Shown piece after piece: positions 10,681-21,101 of a stretch of 45,386 nucleotides of DNA. The DNA lies in assembly GCA_036897625.1 (NCBI GenBank), contig JAYMTA010000076.1:1-45386 (forward strand), read 5' to 3'. The notes under the pieces were generated by a model, which was not told the DNA's origin, made no database searches, and saw nothing but the letters and a program-made list of their open reading frames with translations. Both the position numbers and the translations under genes were made by a program. How positions within the stretch are numbered: the first letter of the stretch is position 1; each line of letters opens with the position of its first letter. The stretch comes from Pelargonium cotyledonis (lineage: Eukaryota > Streptophyta > Magnoliopsida > Geraniales > Geraniaceae).

Positions 10681-12901
10681 ATGGACGGAGAAATTCCAAA
10701 TATAAAGAAGTGGGTTGTGTTTTATCCTGTCTACATCAACTCTAAGAAAACTATAGCCGAGGGAAGGCGAATTGGTGTGAGCAAAGCATGTGAAAATCCT
10801 ACCTGCGTGGAGATTGGTGATTGTTGCCGTCATCTAAAACTCCCATATGCAATTGAGGTCTGTTTTCATGCGGGTGCTTCTTATATTCATCATGCATTCA
10901 TGCTTAGTCTAGTTTATGCAAATTAGTGGCTAACAGTACGCATACATGATATTATATGTTTCTGGATGTTGAAGGTTGATAAAGCATATCCACGCGACTT
11001 CATGCAAAGAGGGAGGGTCCGTGTATTGCTGAAAAAAGAAGATGGGAGTCTACACAATCCAGCCATTTCATCCAGTACGAATATTCTCTTTTCTTACTAC
11101 TTCTATTGTTCTACTGCATTTATGTTACTTTTTTTCTTCTTATTCCTACTTTCTTATGTCATACCAATATATATATATATATATCCCGTTATGCATGTTG
11201 CCTTTATGTGTATGCATGGGTTATGCATGTTGCCTTTATGTGTATGCATGGGTGTGTTGGTGTTGTGCATGTGAGTCATTAGAGAAATGTGATTGTGTCT
11301 TGTATCAAAATGGTCACCATCATATATTTGTTGATGCCAAGTTCTTTCAATCAATGTAGTTTCCGAAAATATCTTTATTGTCATTACAGCACTGCTCTAT
11401 GAGATTCAATTTTTTTTGTTAATCATTACTTTATGTTATGCTGTGCTATCTTAATGCTATTATTATGTGAGACTCTGCAGTCTGTCATGGTTTGTTGACA
11501 TGGACGGAGCCACTTGGTTGGCTCTGGGGACTATTGCCCCCACAGAAATTTTTGATATTTGTAATTATCTCATATTTTGTAACGAGTATTCTGAATTGTC
11601 TCTAGTATTTAGATCAAATTATATTTTTGCCCCCACTAAAATTTAAACTCAATCCATGATTCAAAAAATATTATAATTTTGCCTCTAGTAAAATCAATAA
11701 TTTCAAATAAATCTCATAATATTATAACTATTAATTTCATTTTTTACACTGCAACCAGATTTAACTATTTTCAAATTATAGATTATATTTCAGTAAAACA
11801 TCCTTTTTAGTAAAAAAATTTGCCCCCACTGAGAAAAATTTCGGGATACGTCCCTGTTTGTTGAACTTATACTTCGTTGTATTTAAATACATTCAATTCA
11901 TGTGATGCTATATGAATTTCTCTTCTATTCTGCCAAATTCTTTGATGATAACCACTTTCTTGGGTGCATCTTAAATTTTCTGTCATGATCTCAAAATAGT
12001 GCTGTTTCCATTATTTAGAAACTGTTACATTCATAAAGAGAAAGGGAAAAAAAGAATTATTTTTTCGGACGAGAAAAATGGAGATTGGAATTATTATTAC
12101 TTCCATGCTATCTTATGTTAGAAACTAAAATGTTCAAATTGTGAAAATTGTCAAGTTTTTTTCCAAAGAAATTAATCAGCCAATTAATGCTGGCAGATTA
12201 TCTGCCATGTACAGCTCTGACAGTTATGTTTTTTGTTTATTTTTTCGAAGAAAAAAAATGTTAGAGAGACGCGTCTAGTTTCAGTCTAAAGCTCAATCGG
12301 TGCCTTAAAGCAGGAACGGCTGAGAGACGTGTCTTGGTAGTTTGTACAAATGTGCATGCACCCTTTCTACTTGCAACTTAACCCTTTCGGTGTATTAAAA
12401 CAATAGCTGTCTTATTCAGCATAATGATTTTTCTATTCTCAGCATATATTGGTGTTTATCCTATTGGTAGTCCCCTGTTCTATTATCATGTGTATCCAAA
12501 TGTATGGCATTGAGTTCCAATTAGCAACTTTAGAATTTTCAAGGAAGAGTGTCATGGAAGCTGATTCATCATGACAACACAAACGATTTTGTAATGCATT
12601 CTATTTTTAGAAAGAAAATACATATCACTATAATTAGTGTCATTTAATGATAATTAGTTAAAGGTGAAACCTTTCATTGCTTCAAAAGTTGGAATATGCT
12701 GTTTGCAACATTTGTTTAAATAAATCTTCTTTTTCTCATTCATGCTTCCATAATGATTGAATTGCAGGAAAACAGTTGATGCTCCATGTTGCAGAGTTGG
12801 TTTCAAGACACCCAGGGAGAACCAAGAAGCAGGAGCCTGCTGCATCTAGCTCAAGCACTGGACAGGCCAAATCAGGAAAGGGCAGCAGAAAGAAAAGATA
12901 G
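10681..12901 (+). CDS. SRP19: Signal recognition particle 19 kDa protein
   Basis: SRP19 binds the SRP RNA and lets SRP54 join, so it is part of the cytosolic particle that targets secretory proteins to the ER. Coding exons are 10681-10857, 10975-11074 and 12768-12901 with GT-AG borders and matching phases, giving 136 residues, normal for plant SRP19. Recognisable segments are WVVFYPVYINSKKT near the N-terminus, EGRRIGVSKACENP, DKAYPRDF and GRVRVLLK, and a Lys/Arg-rich C-terminal tail ending in GSRKKR, as expected for the RNA-binding protein. The start is the first ATG after the leader-intron acceptor; the ATG 27 bases upstream is cut off by that acceptor. Intron 2 (1.7 kb) carries a short hAT element and a 32-bp duplication. 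Confidence 0.95.
11168..11252. repeat. AT microsatellite followed by a perfect 32-bp tandem duplication
   Basis: An (AT)n tract (about 11168-11184) is followed by two identical 32-bp units starting TTATGCATGTTGCC, at 11189-11220 and 11221-11252. The identity of the units suggests a recent slippage or repair duplication. It is located inside SRP19 intron 2 and so is presumably neutral. Confidence 0.9.
11491..11864. mobile_element. Short non-autonomous hAT-type element (MITE) with 8-bp target duplication
   Basis: The sequence TTTGTTGA occurs at 11491-11498 and again at 11857-11864, flanking 358 bp. The element begins CATGGACGGAGCC and its other end, read on the opposite strand, is CAGGGACGTATCC, so it has imperfect terminal inverted repeats. 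Both ends also carry the shared subterminal block GGGGGCAA/TTGCCCCC. An 8-bp target duplication with CA(G)GG-type ends is characteristic of the hAT superfamily. It has no coding capacity, so it must have been moved by a transposase encoded elsewhere. The perfect duplication shows it inserted into SRP19 intron 2 fairly recently relative to the divergence of its ends. Confidence 0.8.
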
Positions 12902-13510
12902 GTCAAGTAGAGTGAATACGTAATTTTACCATTCCTTTTGACGACAAACTTTGTTGATCCTTAGGCTTCTGCGTTTCTCACTGAACTGGAAGTTTTTGAG
13001 TTGGTAGATTTTGTGGATGTATTTTCTTTTGGGGGATTAATTGACTTTTATTGGGATCCATTACCTGTATGACGACCTTTTCTGTGGGATTACAATATTG
13101 TAGATTCAGGAGTAGCTAATTTGATTTAGTGATCGATACCTTTGAAAGTATACAGCGGTTGATAGAAATACATTTCTTAATTATTTTACAGGAAATGCTA
13201 ATAAATGTGCCAAGTGATTTATTTTAATTGTTACATGAATGAATGATGAAATTTGTCAAAACAGTTTGCACACCACCATTCTGAAAGTTGAGTTCATGGT
13301 TGCCATCCAGCTGGGGGTGGCAATGTTTTGTGTGTATGTAACCCTAAAAAGGTGAATTGAGTTGTGTTCTTGCGTGCATGTATTGCTGTATTTTGTCATA
13401 CTTGCACCTTTCTGGTTTCTTCCTTTATTAGTTTCAATTCATTTTTCATGTGATTGTGACCGACCCTTTACTTTTGAGACATGAGGAATGGCCATGTTAT
13501 GTTGGACATT
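12902..13510. other. Spacer between SRP19 and the first GDSL lipase
   Basis: The left part is the presumed SRP19 3' untranslated region and polyadenylation zone (T-rich with AT blocks). The right part is promoter DNA of the lipase gene. No further gene, RNA or repeat was recognised. Confidence 0.5.
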
Positions 13511-13518
13511 TCGCGGTC

Positions 13519-13527
13519 TATATATAT
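13519..13527 (+). promoter_or_regulatory. TATA box of the first GDSL lipase gene
   Basis: CTATATATAT lies about 70 bases ahead of the ATG at 13596, leaving room for a transcript start near 13550 and a short 5' leader. The spacing and sequence are typical for a plant TATA box. It has not been tested against alternatives. Confidence 0.5.
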
Positions 13528-13595
13528 GTGTATGACAAGAACTGCGCCTTCATTCTTCAATCTCTATTTGTTGATCCAAAAAAGAAAACTTCAAT

Positions 13596-15140
13596 ATGAA
13601 GAGTAGTACCTCTGTAGTTTCATTCGGTTGTTGGCTAGCTATTGTTTTCAATGATAATATGTTGATGTCATGGTCTCAGTCCCTTGCTCCAGCTCTGTAT
13701 GTTTTTGGGGATTCCTTGTTTGACAGCGGAAACAACAACTTGTTGCCAACGCTGGCTAAGGCAAACTACCTGCCTTATGGTATTAGTTTCGCCAAAGGAG
13801 TCACCGGAAGATTCACCAATGGCAGAACTGTTGCTGATTTTATAGGTATGACACTGCCTATGCTTTTTACTTCCTTGCAAGATTAACAACATTTCTCATG
13901 AACAATATTTCAGTATATGATTATTCGAGCTTTCATAAATTACTGTCTGCACCTGTTGATTCTTGCAGCTGAATTCCTGGGGTTACCAGATACTCCACCA
14001 TACATGGCTCTTAGAGGGTCAAATATACGCACAGGTCTCAATTATGCATCTGGCTCTTGTGGCATTCTTCCGGATACTGGAAGCCCATATGTAAGATCGC
14101 TTTCTTCTTTCTTTGTAGCATCGGATATATTAATGCCTTTGCTGCTACGTAACTTAAAAGAAGTTGGCATGAATATGAGAAACTAGCTAGGACTGGTTGT
14201 GCGTTTTGATCAATTACTAATTCATTCAATTAACTGGATGTGTACTGTTGGAACATGTATCAGGGAAAATGCTTCAGCTTGGATGAGCAGATAGGCTTGT
14301 TTGAAAGGACAGTTGAATCAGAGCTCACAAGACTTCTGGGAAGCCCAAGTGCAACCACAGATCACTTGTCCAAATCCATATTCATATTCGCAATTGGCAG
14401 CAATGACTACATCACAAATTACCTTGATCCCAACATGAACGATACAAACACACGCATCGCTCCTCAACCTTATGCTCAATACCTTGTCAACCAACTCTCT
14501 CATTCTCTTCAGGTAACAAACATTCATATCCACATCTGATAGTACTTGTTGATCAATCTTCTTGTTAATTACATGTATATAAATGGTATGTGCAGAGGAT
14601 GTATAGAATAGGAGCAAGAAAGATTGTTGTGTTTGAAATAGGACCCATAGGTTGCATCCCATCCATTATAGCAAACCATAATGGATCATGTGTAGAAGAA
14701 GCAAACCAGGTGGTCTCATTCTTCAATGCCCAGCTCAAAACAATGCTTCAGAACCTAACATCTGCTCTCCAAGGCTCCACCTTTGTTCTTGGTCAAGCCA
14801 ATTGGCTCGGCTACGACGCCATCACCAATCCTTCCACCTATGGTAATTACCTCTGATCAGCTTGAAACTAATGCCCTTTACATTGTGTTTATACAGGACT
14901 GTGATGTTGAGTTTTGGTTTTGCAGGGTTAAAGGATACGAAGAATCCGTGCTGCAGGACTTGGGCGAACGGGACGTCGAGTTGCATCCCGTTGTCGCCGC
15001 CGTGCAGCGAGCCGGATAAATACTTTTTCTGGGATGCATTTCATATGACAGAGGCTCCATCTTCACTCATTGCAAGCAGATGCTTCAATGACTCTTCTGT
15101 TTGTTCTCCATATACCATAAGAGAGCTGGCACTCAAGTAA
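13596..15140 (+). CDS. GDSL esterase/lipase (SGNH hydrolase), paralogue 1
   Basis: Secreted serine esterase of the plant GDSL family; substrates are usually unknown (lipids, cutin-like or acylated glycans). Exons are 13596-13845, 13969-14090, 14264-14512, 14596-14842 and 14926-15140, joining to 360 residues with the classic five-exon GDSL structure. An N-terminal hydrophobic signal segment of about 30 residues is followed by block [12 protein letters not shown] with the nucleophile Ser40. Block II-type GLNYASG follows, then block III IGSNDY (Asn171) and block V WDAFH with Asp326 and His329. All catalytic positions are present, so it should be active. It belongs to the GLIP7-like group by similarity and synteny (from memory). 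The second lipase at 19.6 kb has the same intron positions and phases, so the pair arose by duplication. Confidence 0.94.
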
Positions 15141-15797
15141 ATCATAAGAGTTTAAAAATGCATATTAATTGCTAGTATATATTATCTCTTACCACAAAAT
15201 TTAATGTATGGGGTTATGTTATACTGAAAGATGACTAGAAATTTATAGATGGATTGAAGTAATTATTTAACTCCAATGTCCCTTTTCTCTTTATTCTCGT
15301 AAAAAAAAATACAACAATTGGTATCGTTCCAATATGATACTTAAAGTATTTTTTTACTTTTAGTTCAACGTACATTAGTTTCAAAATTTGTGAATTCATG
15401 CACACACCAAAAAAAAACAATTATTTGGAATTGAAAATGTATTAAATAAAATGAACACTCTCAAAATAAAATAAATAAATAAAACTAGGTAATGCCATAA
15501 CTTCACACTAGAAAACAAGCTTACACATACACTCACTTAATGTACAACACTTCTGTGTGTTCCTAAGTATTTTGCTAAAAATTCCTAATTATTAGTGAAC
15601 TATAGTTTCCTATGCCTTTTATAAAACACAACAAGAAACAAGAAACAAATCTAAGTCACTAGTTCTATGCAGGTGTTCATGGAGTACTTCCTGCAAGAAA
15701 GGGGCAAAATTGTGACTTAATTTCTCAAACCCTATCTATCTATCTATCTATCTATCTAATTAATTAAGCTTAGCTATAATTAAAGTTCCTGCTAAAC
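15141..15797. other. Spacer between convergent lipase and RGF-type genes, with (CTAT)n
   Basis: Holds the 3' ends of two convergent transcripts. A (CTAT)n microsatellite of about six units lies at 15732-15758. No additional gene was recognised. Confidence 0.5.
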
Positions 15798-16213
15798 TCA
15801 ATGCTTAGGCTCATGATTATTGATTGGTGGCTTGCGGCGTCCCATTCCCTTGTAATCTGCGTGCATAAGATTCGCCAGTTCCTTCGCTACCTCCGCGAGC
15901 TTTCTTTCTTCGTCTTGAGTTTGTTTATCTTTTGGATAATCGATATTTGGATTCAATGTCTTCATTTTTTCCTGTAATCAGAACAAATATTGTTACATAC
16001 ATGTAATAATAGGAATATATGTTCATGCCTATATATATTTAACTTTAGTTTAAACATTTAGATAGTGTAGACCAACATGTACATATAGTTTTAGGAAGCA
16101 AAACTGAAATTAAATAACTATTAAAAGAAAGAGAGAGAGAGAGACCTGATGATGATTCAACTGATCTTGTGGTTTTCCAAGAGGCTTCTTCAGTACAACA
16201 TCACTTTCATTTC
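15798..16213 (-). CDS. RGF/GLV/CLEL peptide precursor: second terminal cassette (peptide B)
   Basis: Two coding exons, 16213-16146 and 15971-15798, end in ..ADYKGMGRRKPPINN.. and five more residues before the stop. DY followed by (K/R)-PPI(H/N)N is the hallmark of RGF/GOLVEN/CLEL root growth peptides, where the Tyr is sulfated. The first exon starts in phase 1 and has a clear acceptor (GGTGCAG). No ATG or signal peptide of its own is present between 16214 and 16412, so it must be spliced to an upstream exon. The only candidate is the signal-peptide exon 17279-17183, whose last base G plus GA makes a Gly codon. The product would be 112 residues with the motif at 94-107. A 133-residue variant via exon 2 and a 13-nt microexon (16697-16685, donor AAG|GTATCT) is also in frame. 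Between the signal and the peptide the chain is hydrophilic and charged, as usual for these precursors. Confidence 0.62.
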
Positions 16214-16412
16214 CTGCACCAAGAAAATCAAATTCTGATCTTATGAGTTATTGATGTTTCATTATACATATATTTTCCATTTCTTCCACAAACCCTAACC
16301 TCATATATTGAATTTAACATCTAACATGTAAACATACAAGGATCTTAAATTAATGTTATTTACACTTCAAAATTGTTCTAGTACATTCTAGCTTTTATAT
16401 GAGTGATATATA

Positions 16413-17279
16413 TCAGTTGTGTTTAGGGGAGTGGTGTTTAGGCACATGATAATCAGCACTAAAATCTACAAAGCCACCCCCACCATTTAACTTGTAATTA
16501 TTAGGGCTACAATTTAAATTTACATGCTCAAGATCCCCATTTCTTTCTACTTCATGGTCACATTTTCCATCAGAATTATGGTTTGCATTTGCACCTGAAA
16601 TCTTTGAAGCTCCCTTTTTCTCCATCTCCACTCTATCAATCATCATCTTTCTTCCCATTTGCAATATTTTCCTTGTAAAGATACCTTCAAGAAGTTCCTG
16701 TTCACATCAAGAAGCAAATATTACTCTACTGGTACGTACAACCAGCATCATAGCTAGGGTTAGACTGTAGTAGACAACTGCCTATGCTACTATCAAAACT
16801 TCGTTAACTGTTAGGTGAATTCATGACTCTCAGGTCGAGTCAGAATAATGATTTCACTGTTGTTCTTTAGAAAGAAAAATCTAAAAATGAAAATAAAAAC
16901 GCCATTAGACGCTACCCACCCCTATTCTACATCTTGACTATGTTGTTGCGTACAATGAATTATCTAACGATAGGCTAACCTTTTGATCTCCTCCGCTTGC
17001 TCGAACCACATCCTCATTCGTATCCTCCCCTACAAGAAGAGATTGAATAACATCAGATCATTAGAAAACGATCGAGATACGTAGCTCATATCATTAACTT
17101 GGTAGTAATCAAATAACGAAAAGTAATATATAGAAAAAAGATCCGATCGAACAAGATGCTAGTTAATTTGTTTTTTAACTACCTTGATGAGCATGTGCAG
17201 AAGGGTGATCCCCCATGTCATGCACAAGCACAACAAAGAGAAGCCCTAGAAGAAGCAAGCTTCTAAAGTAGTGCACCAT
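16413..17279 (-). CDS. RGF/GLV/CLEL secreted peptide precursor (peptide A)
   Basis: Precursor of a small sulfated peptide hormone of the ROOT MERISTEM GROWTH FACTOR/GOLVEN family, which is perceived by leucine-rich-repeat receptor kinases and controls root meristem size and gravitropic growth. Exons are 17279-17183, 17029-16980 and 16697-16413 with GT-AG borders, giving 143 residues. Residues 1 to about 30 are a hydrophobic signal peptide (SLLLLGLLFVVLV). The middle is variable and Asn/Lys-rich. The last 13 residues are DYHVPKHHSPKHN, which match the RGF1-type mature peptide pattern DY..P.HHxP+HN and end exactly at the stop, as in RGF1. It lies antisense between two lipase genes; in Arabidopsis a peptide gene sits, as I recall, in the same place beside GLIP7 and CRLK2 (At5g15725). 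Symbol left open because orthology is uncertain. Confidence 0.8.
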
Positions 17280-19170
17280 CTTTGTCTTTCTTTCTTTCTT
17301 TTTTGCTTTGGCTTTTGTGTGTTGTTGAAGAAAAATTGAGGAAATTAAGTAGGGAAGCTAGATGGAGATTTTATAGAGTCCAGACCCAAGTCAAAGATAG
17401 GGTTCCAATACCTACTTGTATAAAATATTGCACCTTGATGTGCACAACCTTGGAAATCTCACAAAACAAGTTTAATAATCTCATAAAATATAGTTAAACA
17501 ACAGAAGAAAAACAGTGGTCTGTGTGCATGTGTTGTTCCTTTCAAAAAAGTGTGAATGTGGTATTTTTATGGGTAACCTAACATCCCAGTGCACAATAGC
17601 CTCTCTATGGCAGGTTGGTCTAGCTTGTTACATGCACAACTTGCCATGCCATGCATGCAATGCAAAGAGAATATTTTTTTAATATGCAGAGAACAATCAA
17701 GTTTTCAGTTCTTTTTTTCAGTATGATCATGAAAATGTTCAAGTTTCAATTCTATATATTGAACCCAAAATGCAGGCCTAACTTATGTGCAGGCTTTTAT
17801 CAATTTCAGTTTTGACCTTATTTTAGCATGCTTGTGTGTATATATATATACTATATAGTATATACAAAATTATATACTTCTGAAAACAGTTAATTAAGTA
17901 ATGAGATATTAGCTGGTGCCTCCATGTAAAGCAACCAAAAAGGGTTTTTAAGAGTTAATGAAAGGTGATGATTAGATAATAAGAGGTCAAACCTCGAAAA
18001 TGTTTGAGTCAGAGATTCGGTCTTCATTTTAAGTGTTAATATTATAGAATATTGGGATGAAACAAAGGGTTGATCTTCCCTTGGATACCATGTAGACTTT
18101 AGGGTAATGCCTTTTTGCTTTGTATTAAAACAATACCAGGTAGTAGTTAGAATCCGGACAGTTATAAAATATGTTAACGGGCTACATATATGTTGGTCGC
18201 GTGAATTGTTTAGTACAATTAGACCGCCACGTGAATAAAATAATTACTTCATATATTTTGAATTCTACACTTAACAGAAAAAATGACGAAAATTAACTGC
18301 AAATGTTATTTTTGGTTCATATCTAAAAGTTTGTATATTTTTTTTAAGGACAGAATTCGGCCAATTTTATCGAGGAAGAGCATGGTATTAAGAGGTTTTT
18401 ATGAAAGATGAACAAGTGATTATTGCATAGAATTGCTAAAATAATCACATGCATTGTTGTCAAGTGTATAGTAATAAACCAAAGATTAGTGTTAGATTTT
18501 AGAACCCGAGGGCGTGCAGCGAGGCCTCCAACACTTAGACATGGCTAGTGCATCTCCATTGAGAACAGTGTTAAATACATTTTCATGATTTTATTTTCTT
18601 GGCTTTGTAGCCTGCATGGGTCGGTTTCACTGGTTCACACCTAACAATAACACAGTACACCACTTAACTAATCAACTGAATTTAAATGCGTGTTTAATTT
18701 GAAGGACCACCCAATAGGCGTGAGAGTAAAAATCTACTTAAAATGTTTATGAACAGCTCGAATAACATGAAAAATGCAAAAAGCTATAGAGAATTTCTGG
18801 TTGCAACAAGTCTATGTATGAAAATAATTCAAAAAAAATGAGATATTTCAGATTCCTTCTCCGATCACAATCCATTCAAGAAGAGTGTTTCTAGGGGTGC
18901 AACTTCTTGATGAGGTGACGACACATGGTTGACCGTTGATGGTGCGTGGCCCGGAAGAGGCCTTCGGTTTTCATCCATCCGAATGTGTCTACCATTCTAT
19001 GTGAGCCATCCAAGATCTACGAGCAGAGTGGTTTTCCTGTCGTGTACTTGTCAAAGTTTTGACTTTAGTCTTTGTTCTCAAATCACGCTTGTTTCCATAT
19101 CAACACAAACTAACTCTACTAAACCCCAAATGGAGCTCGTGGCTGATGATCCCCTTTGACAGCCACAAAC
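17280..19170. other. Promoter side of the RGF gene and long non-coding spacer
   Basis: Directly right of the RGF start is its T/C-rich leader (minus strand, with GAAA repeats), then about 1.8 kb of AT-rich DNA. A TATATATA stretch lies at about 17839-17850. A conspicuous G-box-like ACGTG occurs near 18231. No gene with a recognisable product was found. A 76-codon frame at 18929-19159 does not resemble any protein family I know. Confidence 0.45.
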
Positions 19171-19175
19171 TAACA

Positions 19176-19275
19176 CAAGCTTTTTGATGAAGCCATGGAG
19201 GTTTGTGTATATATATGGAAGAGAATGGTTGTCCCCCAAATTACAGATCTTTCAGTACAATTGTGGAAAACTCTG
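19176..19275 (+). pseudogene. PPR gene fragment (relic)
   Basis: A block of about 100 bp closely resembles bases 30036-30140 of the PPR gene further right. It includes TTTGATGAAGCC, ATGGAAGAGAATGGTTGTCC and CTTTCAGTACAATTGTGGAA, corresponding to the start of PPR motif 15 and its junction to motif 16. Extra TA dinucleotides shift the frame in the middle, and the similarity ends abruptly at both sides. So it is a broken duplicate, not a gene. An open frame starting within it (19203-19403) reads EENGCPPN at its start and is spurious beyond. Confidence 0.82.
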
Positions 19276-19609
19276 ATATCTCCTCCAAATTAGTACAGTA
19301 CTTGTCAAGTTCGGTGTGTACACTACTACATAGTACCCATGTACACAACCTTATCAAGGTGATAACAAAACTCAGGCATGTCTTTTGGAAGACAACATGT
19401 TAAAACACTTGCATGCTCATGTTAAAGTTGTCAGACTAATAGATAAAAAGTGACAGTAACTGATAACCAAACCCATATCAGATCATGCAGCATATTCTGT
19501 GGCCAGTAATGACATCAAACATGCAACCATATATGATCCCATCCTTAGACCAAGTCCTTGCAACCAACATTTAAGCCTTGAGTGACCCAAAATTTGAACA
19601 AAACAGAAC
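19276..19609 (+). promoter_or_regulatory. Upstream region of the second GDSL lipase
   Basis: AT-rich DNA ahead of the lipase ATG at 19610. No clear TATA box can be pinned; a candidate is the ATATATG at about 19530. Nothing else recognised. Confidence 0.3.
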
Positions 19610-21101
19610 ATGGAGGATCAAAGAGTCACCACCACAACAACAACCTTGTTCTGCATTGTTTCTGTTGTGCTTGTTCATGGCCTACCCACTACATGCTCCC
19701 CTGTCTCAGTACCCGCCATGTTCGTCTTCGGGGACTCCTTGATCGACTGTGGTAATAACAACTACATCCCCACGCTTGCCCGCTCAAACTACTACCCTTT
19801 TGGCATTGATTTTGGCTTCCCAACTGGCCGCTTCTGCAATGGCCTTACCATGGCTGACTATTATGGTTGCAACTTCTTCCAAGATTGAATCAATGTATGT
19901 TTCATTTCAACTTGTCATATTGCTGATCTGATTTCTTTGACACACGAATCGTGCAGCTCGCTACCTGGGATTGCCACTGATCCCACCATACATGTGTCCA
20001 ACATCAAAGGGAAAGAACATACTGAGAGGACTCAACTATGCATCTGCAGCAGCTGGGATTCTTGATGAGACTGGACACCATTATGTAAGCAATCTACATA
20101 CGACATAAGTACATCTTTCTTAATTTCCCCAAATGTTCTTCTTTGGATGCACATTATATACATTACCTTGTTTTAGGGAGCGCGGGCGCCATTTAGCGAA
20201 CAGATAAGTCAATTCGAGACAACTATGACCCTAAAACTACCAGCATTGTTCAAAAATCAGGAGGAACTAACTCAGTACATATCCAAGTCCATCTTTGTGG
20301 TGAATATAGGCAGCAATGACTACATCAACAACTATCTCCTCCCGAGAAGATATAATAGCAGTAGTGTTTACAACGGAGATGCATTTGCCAAACTTCTCGT
20401 GAAAACCCTCTCGCGCCAATTGTCAGTAAGTATACACAATTTTACCCTAAACTCACCAAGCTCAAGGACTCAAAATTTAGGTAATGAGTGAATGATGTTT
20501 TGTTGTGTTGCCTAGAGACTGTACAATTTGGGTGCAAGGAAAATAGTAGTAGTTGGACTTGCTCCCCTAGGATGCATACCTAGTCAACTATCCAAAGCAA
20601 TCACCAACAACATTAACAACAACAATTGTGTCAAGGAGGTCAACAACTTGGTTATCATGTTCAACTCACATCTCATTCACCTCGCGAACACCCTCAACGC
20701 TACCCTCCCGGGTTCTTTCTTCGTCTATCAGCAAACGTACGATCTCACTAACAAAATGGTCACCAATCCTTCCAAATATGGTGAGTTACTACTTGCTATA
20801 CATTCTGTTTTCACACTGCCAACACTGCTGATATATATATGGATTATGTGCTATATGATTATATTGGTGTTTTTGTTTAGGATTTGTTGTCTCAAACAAG
20901 GCTTGTTGTGGCAATGGGAGGTATGGAGGGGATGTAACCTGCCTTCCACTGCAGCATCCATGTAAGAACCGAAACAAATACGTGTTCTGGGATTCTTTCC
21001 ATCCAACCCAAGCTGCCAATGCTATTGTAGCTAAAAGCTGCTTCAGCAATTCCTCGAACGCCTGCTATCCGATCAACATCTACGAGCTAGCACAACTATA
21101 A
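19610..21101 (+). CDS. GDSL esterase/lipase (SGNH hydrolase), paralogue 2
   Basis: Second copy of the secreted GDSL esterase family. Exons are 19610-19865, 19957-20084, 20177-20425, 20516-20780 and 20881-21101, giving 372 residues. After a Thr-rich N-terminus and a hydrophobic signal segment come block [12 protein letters not shown] (Ser43), GLNYASA, IGSNDY (Asn175) and the C-terminal WDSFH with Asp337 and His340, so the catalytic set is complete. Intron positions and phases (1, 0, 0, 1) are the same as in the lipase at 13.6 kb, which shows descent from a local duplication, although the two proteins have clearly diverged and an antisense peptide gene lies between them. An Asn-rich insertion (NNINNNN) lies after GCIPS. 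Substrate unknown. Confidence 0.94.

Noticed and set aside
10966-11384. Overlapping open frames on both strands in SRP19 intron 2
   Set aside because: They arise from SRP19 exon 2 read-through plus AT and 32-bp repeats; no independent protein signal.
18929-19159. 76-codon plus-strand frame
   Set aside because: No family resemblance, no splice or promoter context; likely chance.
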